64,000 bases of DNA from the NCBI RefSeq assembly GCF_009659375.1, contig NZ_WJQT01000001.1:353051-417050 (forward strand), given 5' to 3'. Positions 10,619 to 21,207 of this stretch are shown piece after piece. This DNA comes from Fundicoccus ignavus. Its GTDB lineage: Bacteria; Bacillota; Bacilli; Lactobacillales; Aerococcaceae. How positions within the stretch are numbered: position 1 is the stretch's first letter; each line of letters opens with the position of its first letter. The notes below the pieces were generated by a model, which ran no database searches, was not told where the DNA came from, and saw only the letters and a program-made list of their open reading frames with translations. A program made the position numbers and the translations under genes.

Positions 10619-11084
10619 TTAAATTGCTAAGTAATCTACTTCTTCAGCACTGAAATCAAGCGACTGTTTTTCTGCCATATCCCAAAACTTTAATTCATAG
10701 ACACAACAGTTTCTGAAAATATTCGTTAATTGAGTTTTTTCAACGTCAGATAGATACTCGCCAAACTGGTCCACTCGAGTTAGAAACGTCCTCTTCACTA
10801 ATGCCTAAGCGTTCCATATACCCGCGATGGATAGCCATTTCAGTATTTAACGTGGAATTAAGCGAGCTAGCAAATAGTTTCATGTCATCGTTGTTATCGG
10901 ATTTTAAGATGCCAATCGCAAAGAGTTTAGCGTAGTCATAGAGATAAAGGTAGTCTTGAATCATATAAAATTTAAATTTCTCAATGTCTAAATTGCCATT
11001 TTCAATGCCTTTAATAAAAGGGTGGTTAAAACACTGTTTCAAAATATCTTGAGTTGCTCCATATAAATCTTGCGTGAATGTCAT
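10619..11084 (-). pseudogene. tenA: TenA thiaminase II, internally deleted
   Basis: The N-terminal part (about 105 codons, from 11084) reads as TenA (QCFNHPFIKGIENGNLDIEK, YLYLYDYAKLFAIG). The frame then ends soon after SSGPVWRVSI. In the next frame the gene resumes with DQFGEYLSDVEKTQ and ends with ELKFWDMAEKQS, the TenA C-terminus. TenA normally has about 220 residues, but the locus encodes only about 154 codons. A stretch of some 65-70 residues, including the usual catalytic Cys region, is therefore gone and the join is out of frame. It overlaps the thiD stop by one base. Confidence 0.8.
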
Positions 11085-11923
11085 TAAATCTCCTCCATTG
11101 CTTCGGTAGTAATCGTAATATTTTGACTTGGTTTAGCCCAATGATTCGTTGGGCCGTGCCCGTGTCCCACATCAATCCCGTCTTCAAGCGCCCCTTGTAA
11201 ATAAGCACGAGCTGTTTGAATGGCCTCTTTCATTGGCTCACCTTTAGCTAGTTCAGCGGTAATGCAAGCTGCAAACGTATCACCTGTCCCATGGGTGTTT
11301 TTTGTGTCGATACGGGGACCATTTAACCAGAAAGAGTCACCGTCTTCTAACAACACATAGTCGCTAGATAATGTCGTAGCAACATGTCCGCCTTTGATAA
11401 TGACATTTTTGCTGCCGAGTGCTTGGAGCTCGACTGCTGCTGCCAAAATATCCTTAATGGAACGAATGTTGCAATTTAAAATTGTCTCCGCTTCAGGAAT
11501 ATTCGGCGTGATAACATCGGCTAAGGGAATTAATTCTTTCCTAACGGTATCCACTGCTCGATTAGTCAGTAGAGCATGACCTCCCTTAGCAATCATAACG
11601 GGGTCTAGGACATATGGGCCAAAGTCAACTTCGCGCAATTTCTTAGCGACAGCTTTTACTTGGTCACTATCCGCTAACATACCCGTTTTACAAGCCCGAA
11701 TGTGATAATCGGCTTGAATTGAATCGAATTGCGCTTCAATAAAATCTGTAGGAACAGACATTGAAGCTTGAACGCCATAGGTGTTTTGTGCGGTAAGGGC
11801 AACGATAATATTCATACCGAAAACGTCTCGTGCTTGGAAGGTTTTTAAATCTGCCTGAAGTCCGGCACACCCACCAGAATCTGATCCAGCAATTGTAATT
11901 GCTTGTATTGTTTGATTTACCAT
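11084..11923 (-). CDS. thiD: Hydroxymethylpyrimidine/phosphomethylpyrimidine kinase
   Basis: ThiD phosphorylates HMP and HMP-P in thiamin synthesis and salvage. Ribokinase-fold motifs are clear: AGSDSGGCAGLQADLKTF at the N-terminus, DPVMIAKGGHALL mid-protein and the anion-hole NTHGTGDTFAACI near residues 205-217. The length of 279 residues is slightly above the usual 265-270. It lies three bases after thiE and its stop overlaps the tenA start, in a compact operon. Confidence 0.95.
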   Translation of the reverse strand: MVNQTIQAITIAGSDSGGCAGLQADLKTFQARDVFGMNIIVALTAQNTYGVQASMSVPTDFIEAQFDSIQADYHIRACKTGMLADSDQVKAVAKKLREVDFGPYVLDPVMIAKGGHALLTNRAVDTVRKELIPLADVITPNIPEAETILNCNIRSIKDILAAAVELQALGSKNVIIKGGHVATTLSSDYVLLEDGDSFWLNGPRIDTKNTHGTGDTFAACITAELAKGEPMKEAIQTARAYLQGALEDGIDVGHGHGPTNHWAKPSQNITITTEAMEEI

Positions 11924-11926
11924 ACT

Positions 11927-12544
11927 TTATTGCTCCATTTCCTCAAGTTGATTTCTCAGTCTTTGAACTTTCTCTGTTATGTTCTCTGCTTGCATAATCT
12001 CACTAACAACTGCTATGCCAGCAAGTCCCGTTCCTTTTAAACGTAAAATGTTTGACGAATTTAGACCGCCAATAGCTAGCACAGGAATTGAAACGGCTTG
12101 TGTAATCGCAGTTAGCCCATCAATCCCAATTGGGGTAGAAGCTTTCGTTTGAGTTGGGAAAATTGCACCGCTACCTAGATAAGTGGCGCCATTTGTTTCA
12201 GCATCTTTTGCTTGCTGGATTGTTTTGGCAGAAACACCGTAAATCTTATCGGCGCCAAAAAGTTCTTGCGCTTTCTGAAGAGGTAAATCACTTTGACCTA
12301 AATGAAGGCCCTCAGCATCGATCGCTAACGCAATGTCCAGACGGTCGTTAATAATTAAGGGAACTGCGTACTTTGTAGTGATTGCTTTGGCTTTTAAGGC
12401 GAGTTGATAAAAAGCACCAGTATCCGAGTCTTTCTCGCGTAGTTGAACATAGTCAATACCTGTCCGGCAAGCCTCCTCTATAATGTTTAAAAATTTATCC
12501 ACCGGGTAATCGTAGCGTTCAGTCACTAAATAAAGAATTGTCAT
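11927..12544 (-). CDS. thiE: Thiamine-phosphate synthase
   Basis: ThiE joins HMP-PP and thiazole phosphate to thiamin phosphate. The TIM-barrel signatures are seen: DYVQLREKD near residue 35, INDRLDIALAIDAEGLHLGQSD, GSGAIFPTQTK and VLAIGGLN. The length of 205 residues is normal. Its start overlaps the thiM stop by four bases (ATGA). With ThiM and ThiD it makes a complete salvage route from thiazole alcohol and HMP. Confidence 0.95.
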   Translation of the reverse strand: MTILYLVTERYDYPVDKFLNIIEEACRTGIDYVQLREKDSDTGAFYQLALKAKAITTKYAVPLIINDRLDIALAIDAEGLHLGQSDLPLQKAQELFGADKIYGVSAKTIQQAKDAETNGATYLGSGAIFPTQTKASTPIGIDGLTAITQAVSIPVLAIGGLNSSNILRLKGTGLAGIAVVSEIMQAENITEKVQRLRNQLEEMEQ

Positions 12545-13371
12545 AATAGTTCACTCCTTATTGCTTTGTACCAGTTTTTGTCGAATTTTAGTAAGGATAA
12601 TTGATTGAGTGTTTGATGGCGAAAGGCAGCGATGCCCATTGGTTGAGTGAATTCTTGGTAAACTTTCTCACCGCATAAATTAAAGTAAGAAACCGCAAGG
12701 ATTGCTGCATCAAATGCTGTGACGCCTTTTGCCATCCAATAGGCAGCTAGAGCACCAACGATATCACCTGATCCAGTGAAGCTTGCGAGTTCAGCGACAC
12801 CATTTTTCAACAGGAGACTTTGATCCTGATTCACAATTAAATCCACCGAACCTGTCGCTAGATAGGTCAAACCATTTACCATGGACATCGCCTTTAAATG
12901 CCGGGCAAGTTCGCTCACCGATGCAAGTTCTTCATCGGCCTGCCCCGCATCGACGCCATTACCCTGATTTGATAAATTAGCATATGCACGCATTTCGCTC
13001 ATATTTCCTTTGATTAAACTCGTTGGAGGAAACTGTAAATCATCTGCTAATGCTTTATTAATAGAGTTGGTGCTGATCGCCACTAAGTCGACTACAGTCG
13101 GTGTGTGCAAATTATTGGCGTAATAATTTGCAAGTCGAAGCGATTTTTCTCTAGTGAGGGACATATGACCGAAATTTAATAACAAGCCATCACAGCGTGT
13201 CACCGCTTCTTCAATACTGCGATTGTCTTCAGTCAAAAAAGCACTTCCTCCCACGGAGAGTATCGCGTTAACTAAGACTTCACTTGTGACCGCACTTGTC
13301 ATACAGTGGATTAAAAGGTTTTGTCCTCCCTTGAAAGCAGCTTCCACTACTTGTTTATGGTTATAGTTCAT
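12541..13371 (-). CDS. thiM: Hydroxyethylthiazole kinase
   Basis: ThiM phosphorylates 4-methyl-5-(2-hydroxyethyl)thiazole. Family features include NLLIHCMTSAVTSEVLVNAIL near the N-terminus, LLLNFGHMS, VVDLVAISTNS and the C-terminal nucleotide/anion-hole motif. That last motif reads FTGSGDIVGALAAYW, where most family members have TGTGCML..A. The Cys normally found in the active site (Cys198 in the Bacillus subtilis enzyme, from memory) is Asp here. The gene starts inside the thiW end (11-base overlap). Confidence 0.92.
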   Translation of the reverse strand: MNYNHKQVVEAAFKGGQNLLIHCMTSAVTSEVLVNAILSVGGSAFLTEDNRSIEEAVTRCDGLLLNFGHMSLTREKSLRLANYYANNLHTPTVVDLVAISTNSINKALADDLQFPPTSLIKGNMSEMRAYANLSNQGNGVDAGQADEELASVSELARHLKAMSMVNGLTYLATGSVDLIVNQDQSLLLKNGVAELASFTGSGDIVGALAAYWMAKGVTAFDAAILAVSYFNLCGEKVYQEFTQPMGIAAFRHQTLNQLSLLKFDKNWYKAIRSELL

Positions 13372-13858
13372 CGCTAAAAACCTCTCTCATGCGTTGAGTA
13401 ACCCCTCTAACTTCTAAGGCCTTGACTACAGGAAACGTAATAATAGCCCCAATGATGCAAGCACCTATAAAGCTAGGCATAAAAACGAACAAGTTACTAG
13501 CATCGCCTGAAATCAACCAAGCCGAAACCAAAGCTCCGATGATTCCTGTTCCGATAAACTCTCCCACTATTGAAGAGCTGATACGTGGGTATAATTTGTA
13601 AAAAATACCGGCTAAAGCAGCACCAAATACTGCTCCAGGAATAGTAATAATTGAAGAACCTAGTAAAAGAACTCTGAGGAGGGCCGCTGCTGCAGCCATT
13701 AATGTCGTATAAGCGGGTCCAATTAAAATGGCACACATCATGTTCATCACACTCGAAATTGGCGCTAAACCGTAGACACCTACTAATTTAGTCAGAATCG
13801 TATTTATAGCAATTAAAATAGCCAACATTACCAATTTATTTGTCTTCTTACTTGTCAT
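13361..13858 (-). CDS. thiW: ThiW, thiazole-precursor transporter component
   Basis: A 165-residue membrane protein with about five hydrophobic segments, starting MTSKKTNKLVMLAILIAINT. ThiW is found mainly under TPP riboswitches in Bacillota next to thiM and is predicted to import the thiazole moiety. It is the first gene after the TPP riboswitch here, which matches the family context. The GAVFGAALAGIFYKLYPR segment is typical of the ECF S-component-like fold. Direct transport evidence for the family is limited. Confidence 0.85.
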   Translation of the reverse strand: MTSKKTNKLVMLAILIAINTILTKLVGVYGLAPISSVMNMMCAILIGPAYTTLMAAAAALLRVLLLGSSIITIPGAVFGAALAGIFYKLYPRISSSIVGEFIGTGIIGALVSAWLISGDASNLFVFMPSFIGACIIGAIITFPVVKALEVRGVTQRMREVFSDEL

Positions 13859-13890
13859 ACCATGCTCCTTAAATTAAATTTTCGAATAAA

Positions 13891-13915
13891 AAAACCCGAC
13901 TTAAATAAGTCGGGG
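13891..13915 (-). terminator. TPP riboswitch terminator
   Basis: On the minus strand CCCGACTTATTTAAGTCGGG is followed by a run of seven T residues. It lies between the TPP aptamer and thiW and is the expected ligand-induced terminator. Confidence 0.9.
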
Positions 13916-13937
13916 TCCATTTGCGCACAAAAAAATC

Positions 13938-14009
13938 GATACTCCCTTCGTCAGTATTAGCTGCATCAGGTTCAATGGGTATAATCTCAGCGTTCACGCA
14001 CCCCAGTAA
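13938..14009 (-). promoter_or_regulatory. TPP riboswitch (THI element)
   Basis: Read on the minus strand, the leader shows ACTGGGGTGC, the core CTGAGATTATACCC, and ACCTGATGCAGCTAATAC followed by GAAGGGAGTA. These are the conserved helices and binding loops of the TPP aptamer. It should shut off the thiW-thiM-thiE-thiD-tenA operon when thiamin pyrophosphate is plentiful. Confidence 0.97.
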
Positions 14010-14110
14010 AATTTTATTCAATTAGATTAAGTATATCACATTGTGCAAATAAAAGAAACCGTATCCAATTAATTAACGGAACGATGATTTCTAGTGGTAT
14101 AAACAAAAAA

Positions 14111-14135
14111 CAGCCGAGATTAGATACCTCGACTG
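14111..14135 (-). terminator. Terminator downstream of fabV remnant
   Basis: On the minus strand CAGTCGAGG...CTCGGCTG is followed by TTTTTTG. It marks the original 3' end of the fabV gene. Confidence 0.75.
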
Positions 14136-14141
14136 TAACTT

Positions 14142-15911
<1,770 letters not shown>

Positions 15912-15930
15912 GCTAAAAGAACTCAAGAAA

Positions 15931-15966
15931 AGCGCTGAGAAGACATTCCTTCTTAGCGCTTTTTTA
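15931..15966 (+). terminator. Terminator after GH1 fragment
   Basis: AGCGCTGAGAAG and CTTCTTAGCGCT pair around a short loop and are followed by TTTTTTA. Confidence 0.85.
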
Positions 15967-16008
15967 TTTAGAAAATTACTGAGTAGATTAAAAACAAATG
16001 ATAAAAAC

Positions 16009-16037
16009 TTGACTTTAGATTAAAATCAAGTTATAGA
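16009..16037 (+). promoter_or_regulatory. Promoter upstream of decayed oppA leader
   Basis: TTGACT (16009-16014), a 17-base spacer and TATAGA (16032-16037) form a good sigma-A promoter. The spacer carries a small dyad (ACTTTAGATT/AATCAAGT), which may be a binding site. It precedes the leader peptide at 16080. Confidence 0.6.
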
Positions 16038-16079
16038 TAAGACTATCTTAAAACTCATTCAGAAAGGTGTGTCGACACG

Positions 16080-16136
16080 ATGCTCTTAAATTTATCATAT
16101 CAAGTAGTCATAATTAACCGTATTTACATTAGATAG
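16080..16136 (+). CDS. Putative branched-chain-rich leader peptide
   Basis: An 18-codon frame starts at ATG 16080, with AAAGGTG 11 bases upstream, and ends at TAG 16134-16136. Nine of 18 residues are Leu, Val or Ile (MLLNLSYQVVIINRIYIR). The stop codon touches the first arm of the hairpin series that follows, the arrangement used in ribosome-mediated attenuation. No database family is recognised. The assignment rests on composition, position and the downstream structures. Confidence 0.45.
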   Translation: MLLNLSYQVVIINRIYIR

Positions 16137-16227
16137 TGTTTGTATCTTCTTTTCATGGATACAAACACGGCGCAACCGCGTGATTTGTATCTATGAAGTA
16201 CTGTTATTATGAGTGCCTGCATAGATA
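16136..16227 (+). promoter_or_regulatory. Mutually exclusive hairpins after leader peptide
   Basis: Arm 1 GTGTTTGTATC (16136-16146) pairs perfectly with arm 2 GATACAAACAC (16158-16168). Part of arm 2 can instead pair with arm 3 TTTGTATC (16184-16191). Arm 3 overlaps TATCTATG, which pairs with CATAGATA (16220-16227). This 1:2 / 2:3 / 3:4 logic is that of an attenuator, but no T run follows arm 4, so a classical terminator is not evident. From here to 16400 no gene was seen. Confidence 0.45.
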
Positions 16228-16363
16228 GTTTGAATCGATTAAACTCTATGTAGGTGGATAAATGTAACTGCTAAACTAAAATTAACATAATTTGTTCAAT
16301 AAGAATTAACAGGTTATGGTCATTAATAATTAACATCATTAGTGATTGTTAACACAAGCATCT

Positions 16364-16388
16364 CGTATAATAAGCTTATTCTTATACG
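16364..16388 (+). promoter_or_regulatory. Inverted repeat next to oppA ribosome binding site
   Basis: CGTATAA (16364-16370) and TTATACG (16382-16388) flank AAGCTT and end just before GGGAGG. The hairpin or operator could occlude the ribosome binding site of the decayed oppA gene. Confidence 0.4.
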
Positions 16389-16400
16389 GGAGGAAAAAAG

Positions 16401-17974
16401 GTGGACAAATTATTGATGTATACACAGATTAAACAGCTTAAATAAAGGAAGTTTACGAACAAGCATTAAATGTTTCCATGTTAACCGATCCGGTTTTAGA
16501 CCCGGCACTTACAACCGATACTTATTCGCCATTCCTACTCAAAAATATTTTTGAGGGCTTAACTTGGATCGACAGCGAAGGTGTTACGCAGCCAGCCATG
16601 GATTCGTCTTGGCAAGTTAGTGAGGACAGCTTAGTATATACCTTTACGCTACGCGAAGGAGCTGAATGGTCGAATGGTGACCCAGTTACGGCTCATGATT
16701 TCGAATTCGCTTGGAAGCGTGTGTTGAATCCTGAAACTTTAGCATATGAAGCAGATGAATTATTCATACTTGCTGGCGCAGAAGCTTATTATTTAGGTGA
16801 AGGTTCCGCCGAAGAAGTGGGCGTTAAAGCCTTAGATGACAATCAATTGGAGGTAACCTTAAAATTACCGGTACCTTATTTCTTAGAATTAACTAGTCGC
16901 TTAGGTAAACTACTTCCCGTTCATCAAGCAAGCGTCGAAGCAAATAGCGCTTGGGCACAAGAAGGCGGCGATAGCTTTGTCAGCAACGGACCGTTTACCG
17001 TGTCAGAAATTAATCATAATAGCCACTATGTTTTGGCCCATAATGAGCATTACTGGGATCAAGAAAATGTTGCCTTAGAAACTGTGACCATCTATATTGT
17101 GGAATCTGAAGCGACTGCCAATACGATGTTCCAAGCGCATGAACTAGACTTTATCGGAATTCCTTTTAACTCGGTATCGCTCGATGCCATCGATTTATAT
17201 CGAGAACAAGATTTGTTTAACGTGGTTGACTTTGCGGCAATCTACAACTATAAAATGAATACAACTGATGAAACGTTATCGAATGTCAATATTCGGATGG
17301 CTTTAGCTTTAGCAGTTGACCGTCAAACATTAATTGATAATGTGACAAAAGGCGAAGAAACACCCGCTTTAGGTTTTGTACCGCCAATGATGAAAGGTTT
17401 TGAAGAAGATCGCGGCTATTTCAAAGATGCTGATTTCGAAAGCGCTCGGGAATATTTAGCCAAGGGAATGGAAGATCTTGGCTTAACTGACCCTAGTCAA
17501 GTCAGCGTGACCCTGTCAACTAATACAAGTGAATCACACTCGGCAATTGCTCAATTTATTCAGCATGGTTGGGTTGAAAACTTAGGAATCAGTGTCGAAG
17601 TTGCTAACACCGAATGGCAGGTCCATTTAGATCAATTGAGTACGCTGAATTATCAATTGGGCCGGATGGGTGACACTGGTGAATATAACGATGCGTATAC
17701 CTTCTTAACCAAATTCGAAGAAGTAGATAACGCCGATAATCGTACCGCTTGGCACAATGACACTTATACTGATTTACTGACGAAATCGAGAACTGAAAAT
17801 GATTCAGCGAAAAGAGTGGCCTTACTACAAGAAGCTGAAGCACTTCTAATGGAAAGCGTTCCTTTTGTACCGGTATATTATTACAGCAATTCTTATGCTT
17901 TCCACGATAATGTAAAGAATATGGCGCCTAATTCTTTCATCGAAGTCAACTTAAAAGAAGTTGAAATGAAATAA
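16401..17974 (+). pseudogene. OppA-like peptide-binding protein lacking its signal peptide
   Basis: The long frame (from about 16445) encodes a mature family 5 extracellular solute-binding protein. It is clearly paralogous to the gene at 34725-36362; shared segments include REG..WSNGDPVTA, FEFAWKRVLNPET, FVSNGPF and FIGIPFN. The original start seems to be the GTG at 16401, with GGGAGG upstream, but that frame stops after 14 codons at 16443-16445. The mature part (EVYEQALNVSML onward) begins directly after in another frame, so the hydrophobic export signal is missing. Initiation at 16478 would give a cytoplasmic protein of 498 residues without a signal. I call it a pseudogene. Confidence 0.75.
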
Positions 17975-18018
17975 ATTTACCTTGAAAAGCAACTACTTAA
18001 ACCATTGGAGGCAACAAT

Positions 18019-19227
18019 ATGTTAACAAACGAACTCATTACGAATACGATTTTTAAAGAAGAAGCGGCTATGATTGACTTTCGCCGTGAACTCCATCAAT
18101 ACCCTGAATTATCGATGGAAGAATTTGAAACAACCACACGAATTGCCCGCGAACTAGACAAGTTAGATGTCTCCTATCGTCTCACTGAACAGACTGGAAT
18201 CATCGCTGAAATTAGCGGTGGCTAGCCCGGTAAAACCATTCTGCTGCGTGCAGACATCGATGCTTTACCAATTTATGAGATGAACCGTGACTTGCCTTAC
18301 CGCTCTGATACGGATGGCAAAATGCATGCCTGCGGCCACGATTCCCATGCTGCAATGTTGTTAACAGCAGTCAAGGCCTTATTATCCGTGAAAGATCAGC
18401 TGAAAGGGACTGTGCGTTTAGTGTTTCAACCTGCTGAGGAAAGTGCTTTAGGGGCTAAGAAAATGATTGAACAGGGCGTGTCCGATGGAGTTGATTATGT
18501 CTTTGGGATTCACATTGCGTCTTGGACGGAAGCAAACCGCTTTATATGTCCAGTTGGTGAAATGATGGCTGCTTGCGATATCTTAAAAATAAGATTTGTC
18601 GGAAAAGGAGGCCACGGGGCTCATCCTAACCAGGCCGTTGATGCGGCAGTTATGGCGAGTGCTTTTGTGGTCAATGTTCAAGCAATCGTAGCCCGTGAAG
18701 TCGATCCGATTGAATCAGCCGTTGTCACCATTGGTAAGATGGACGTTGGCGATCGCTTTAACGTTATTGCCCATGAGGCTGTTCTAGATGGAACAGTCCG
18801 AACATTCAATGAGACAACGCGCACTCAAGTCGAAGCAGCCATTAACCGCTATGCCAAAGCCATCGCAATGCAGTACCGCGGCGAAGTGGAAGTCGAATAT
18901 GTTCGTGCAACCGAACCAGTCTCGAATGAAGTTAAAAGTGCTGAACTAGTTCGTGGCATCATTCGTGAACGTTTTGGAGCAGAGGCACTTAAAGCAGACA
19001 CTAAAACAACTGGCGGAGAAGATTTTGGCTTCTATATGTCAGCTAATAATACCCCTGGTGCTTTTGCAATGGTTGGAACACGCAATGAAGCAGCCGGCAG
19101 TTACTACGAACACCATCACGGGATGTTTAATGTGGATGAAGGTACCTTGAAAAACGGTGCGGAATTGTATGCACTATACGCTTACAATTATTTAGAACAA
19201 GCGAGCGAGGAGTTGGAAGAACTCTAA
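18019..19227 (+). pseudogene. M20 amidohydrolase with one in-frame amber stop
   Basis: Two segments in the same frame, 18019-18225 and 18226-19227, are separated only by a TAG codon (18223-18225) at codon 69. The flanking residues (AEISGG-stop-PGKTILLRADID) match the family line GGQPGKTILLRAD, so CAG to TAG is the likely change. The rest carries the metal-site motifs ACGHDSHAAM, FQPAEES and the C-terminal GEDFGFY, with the dimerisation domain between. It starts with a good GGAGG site, 45 bases after oppA. Total length would be 402 residues. The same OppA-plus-M20 pairing occurs intact at 33318-36362. Confidence 0.85.
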
Positions 19228-19293
19228 AGGCTTGCTGTTAGAAAGAGCGGCTCTCCCTTTATCAAGGAGCTGGCAAAATAATAAGAATATGTC

Positions 19294-19324
19294 GAGACGA
19301 ATCTTTAGGGGTTCGTCTTTTTTT
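19294..19324 (+). terminator. Terminator after M20 pseudogene
   Basis: AGACGAA and TTCGTCT pair around a loop and are followed by TTTTTTT. Confidence 0.8.
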
Positions 19325-20074
19325 ATTGCCCATCAGAACATCGTCAAGACGCTTGCTAGCCTGTGACGTGCTGGACTGAGGTTTGAAAAACAGTGTGACG
19401 AACTAAGAGGTCATGAATGCGACTGGATTGGATATCTTATTTATATGGTTAGTTAGCGTTCGAAGGCATAAATTCTCCTTCTAAAGTAAGAAGTGTCTTT
19501 TAGTTAAGAAAACTAGTCCATCGAACTATATGTAGGTTTTTTTGAAATCTATATGAAACTGCTTGATAAAAGGAAAACCTCCTGAAAAAATCTCATATCA
19601 TAAGAGAAATTTTAGGAGGGATTGACATGATATATGCATTATCTATTCAATTCAGAACAAAAATCGCTAGACGCATCAGGCGAACACGAAGTTAGTCTGC
19701 GAGCTTTATCGGCAATATTTAAAAGACAATTGCCCCGAACTCAGCCGTTAAAGAACATAAAGAAACGAAGAGAATTTATTGGGTTTCATTATCATTAATT
19801 TTTGAGAAATGAATCAGTTTGTTTAGTGTATCTGCAATTAAAAACTAAACAAACAAATGTTGAATTGCATTCAAAAACTCCTCCTTATCACACTATTTCA
19901 AGTGATAAGGAGGAGAGTTTTATGATCTAATAGAGTTGCTTTCACTTACCTTACTGACAATGCCTATAGAGTTAATCTATATAATGAAGGGATAAGAATT
20001 AAGTATACAGAGGTTTGTCATCCAAGTGGACTTATTGTCCGCATTCGATGGCCGTCTTGTGAAGCGGTAATCGT
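19325..20074. other. 750-bp stretch without a recognisable gene
   Basis: Only very short frames are present and none resembles a known family. A long perfect-arm hairpin at 19874-19921 (AAACTCCTCCTTATCAC / GTGATAAGGAGGAGAGTTT) and a weaker one at 19579-19620 (AACCTCCTG... / ...AGGAGGG) are visible. Both have ribosome-binding-site-like arms. The region looks like decayed DNA. Confidence 0.5.
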
Positions 20075-21082
20075 TTAGAGATATCTCAGAATTAAACCTT
20101 GAGCAATTAAAGCCACGATAACAACCGAAGTATCAATAATGACTCCAGCAACCATCGGTTTGAAGCCCACCCCTGCTACCTCTTTCAAGCTAGTTTGCAT
20201 ACCAATAGCTGCTAATGCCACGGCTAAGAAGAATTTAGATAAAGAAGTCAGCTGTTCAACCATCAAATCTGGAACTAGGCCTGTACTTCTAATGGCAACA
20301 ACAGCGAGAAAACCAAGAATGAACCAAGGGAATATTTGGACAATATTTACTATTGGTTTATTTTTTTCAGTGGATTCTTTTTTAGCATAAACCCAAGAGA
20401 AAATCAGTACAAGTGGTACGATAAAAAGGGTCCTAGTGAGCTTCACAATGGTCGCCAATACGCCGGCTACATCTGAAAAGGCGTATCCTGCTGCAACAAC
20501 GGATGAAGTATCGTTAACTGACGTCCCAACCCAGAGTCCATAACCTGTATCACTAAGGCCTAACATGTGACCAATCCAAGGGAAAGCAATAACGGTGATA
20601 ATATCAAAGATAAATGTAGCGGAAATGGCATAGGCGATATCTCGATTTTTCGCTTGAATGGTTGGTCCAAGAGTTGCGACAGCTGTTCCACCACAAATTG
20701 CCGTACTTATAGAAAGTAGACTAGCGAGTTTCCAATTAATTTTAAATACTTTGTGGCAGACATAACCAATGCCGAACGCTGTTATAAGCGTAAAAAAAAG
20801 AAGAACAAGTGCATATTTACCTGCTTGGGCTACTTGGGAGAAACTAAGCGAGATTCCGCCCAGAATAATTCCATAACGGAGGATTTTTTTGCCACTCCAG
20901 CTAATTCCTGGTTCAAAGCTTTCATAGTTCGCAATTATTGGGTTCAGCAACATACCTAAAAGTAGCGATAAAAGAGTTGCTCCTAGAAAATCTATCGGAA
21001 GCAAATCGTTGATCAGGTAGGCCGCAGATGCAATCATAGCGGACAGGACGACACCCGAGAGATAAGATTTTTTCTGAATCAT
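20075..21082 (-). CDS. YeiH/UPF0324-type inner membrane transporter
   Basis: A membrane protein of 335 residues with about ten hydrophobic segments. It has the family features LSISTAICGGTAVATLGP (residues near 145-160), LWVGTSVNDTSSVVAAGYAFS and the C-terminal FFLAVALAAIGMQTSL. The family is annotated as putative sulfate or sulfonate exporters, but the substrate is not firmly known. I place the start at ATG 21082 (MIQKKSYLSG), which has AAAGGAATG upstream. An earlier start at 21127 lacks a ribosome binding site. It is divergent from a LysR gene, as yeiH and yeiE are in enterobacteria. Confidence 0.88.
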   Translation of the reverse strand: MIQKKSYLSGVVLSAMIASAAYLINDLLPIDFLGATLLSLLLGMLLNPIIANYESFEPGISWSGKKILRYGIILGGISLSFSQVAQAGKYALVLLFFTLITAFGIGYVCHKVFKINWKLASLLSISTAICGGTAVATLGPTIQAKNRDIAYAISATFIFDIITVIAFPWIGHMLGLSDTGYGLWVGTSVNDTSSVVAAGYAFSDVAGVLATIVKLTRTLFIVPLVLIFSWVYAKKESTEKNKPIVNIVQIFPWFILGFLAVVAIRSTGLVPDLMVEQLTSLSKFFLAVALAAIGMQTSLKEVAGVGFKPMVAGVIIDTSVVIVALIAQGLILRYL

Positions 21083-21207
21083 TTTACAATCATTCCTTTC
21101 AAATATATAAATGATGACTAGAATCATTTTAACAGAGCAATTGGATAAAATAAAATTATGGATTATAATGGTAGCATTAGTTAATATTATAGGTGGAGAT
21201 GATTAAG

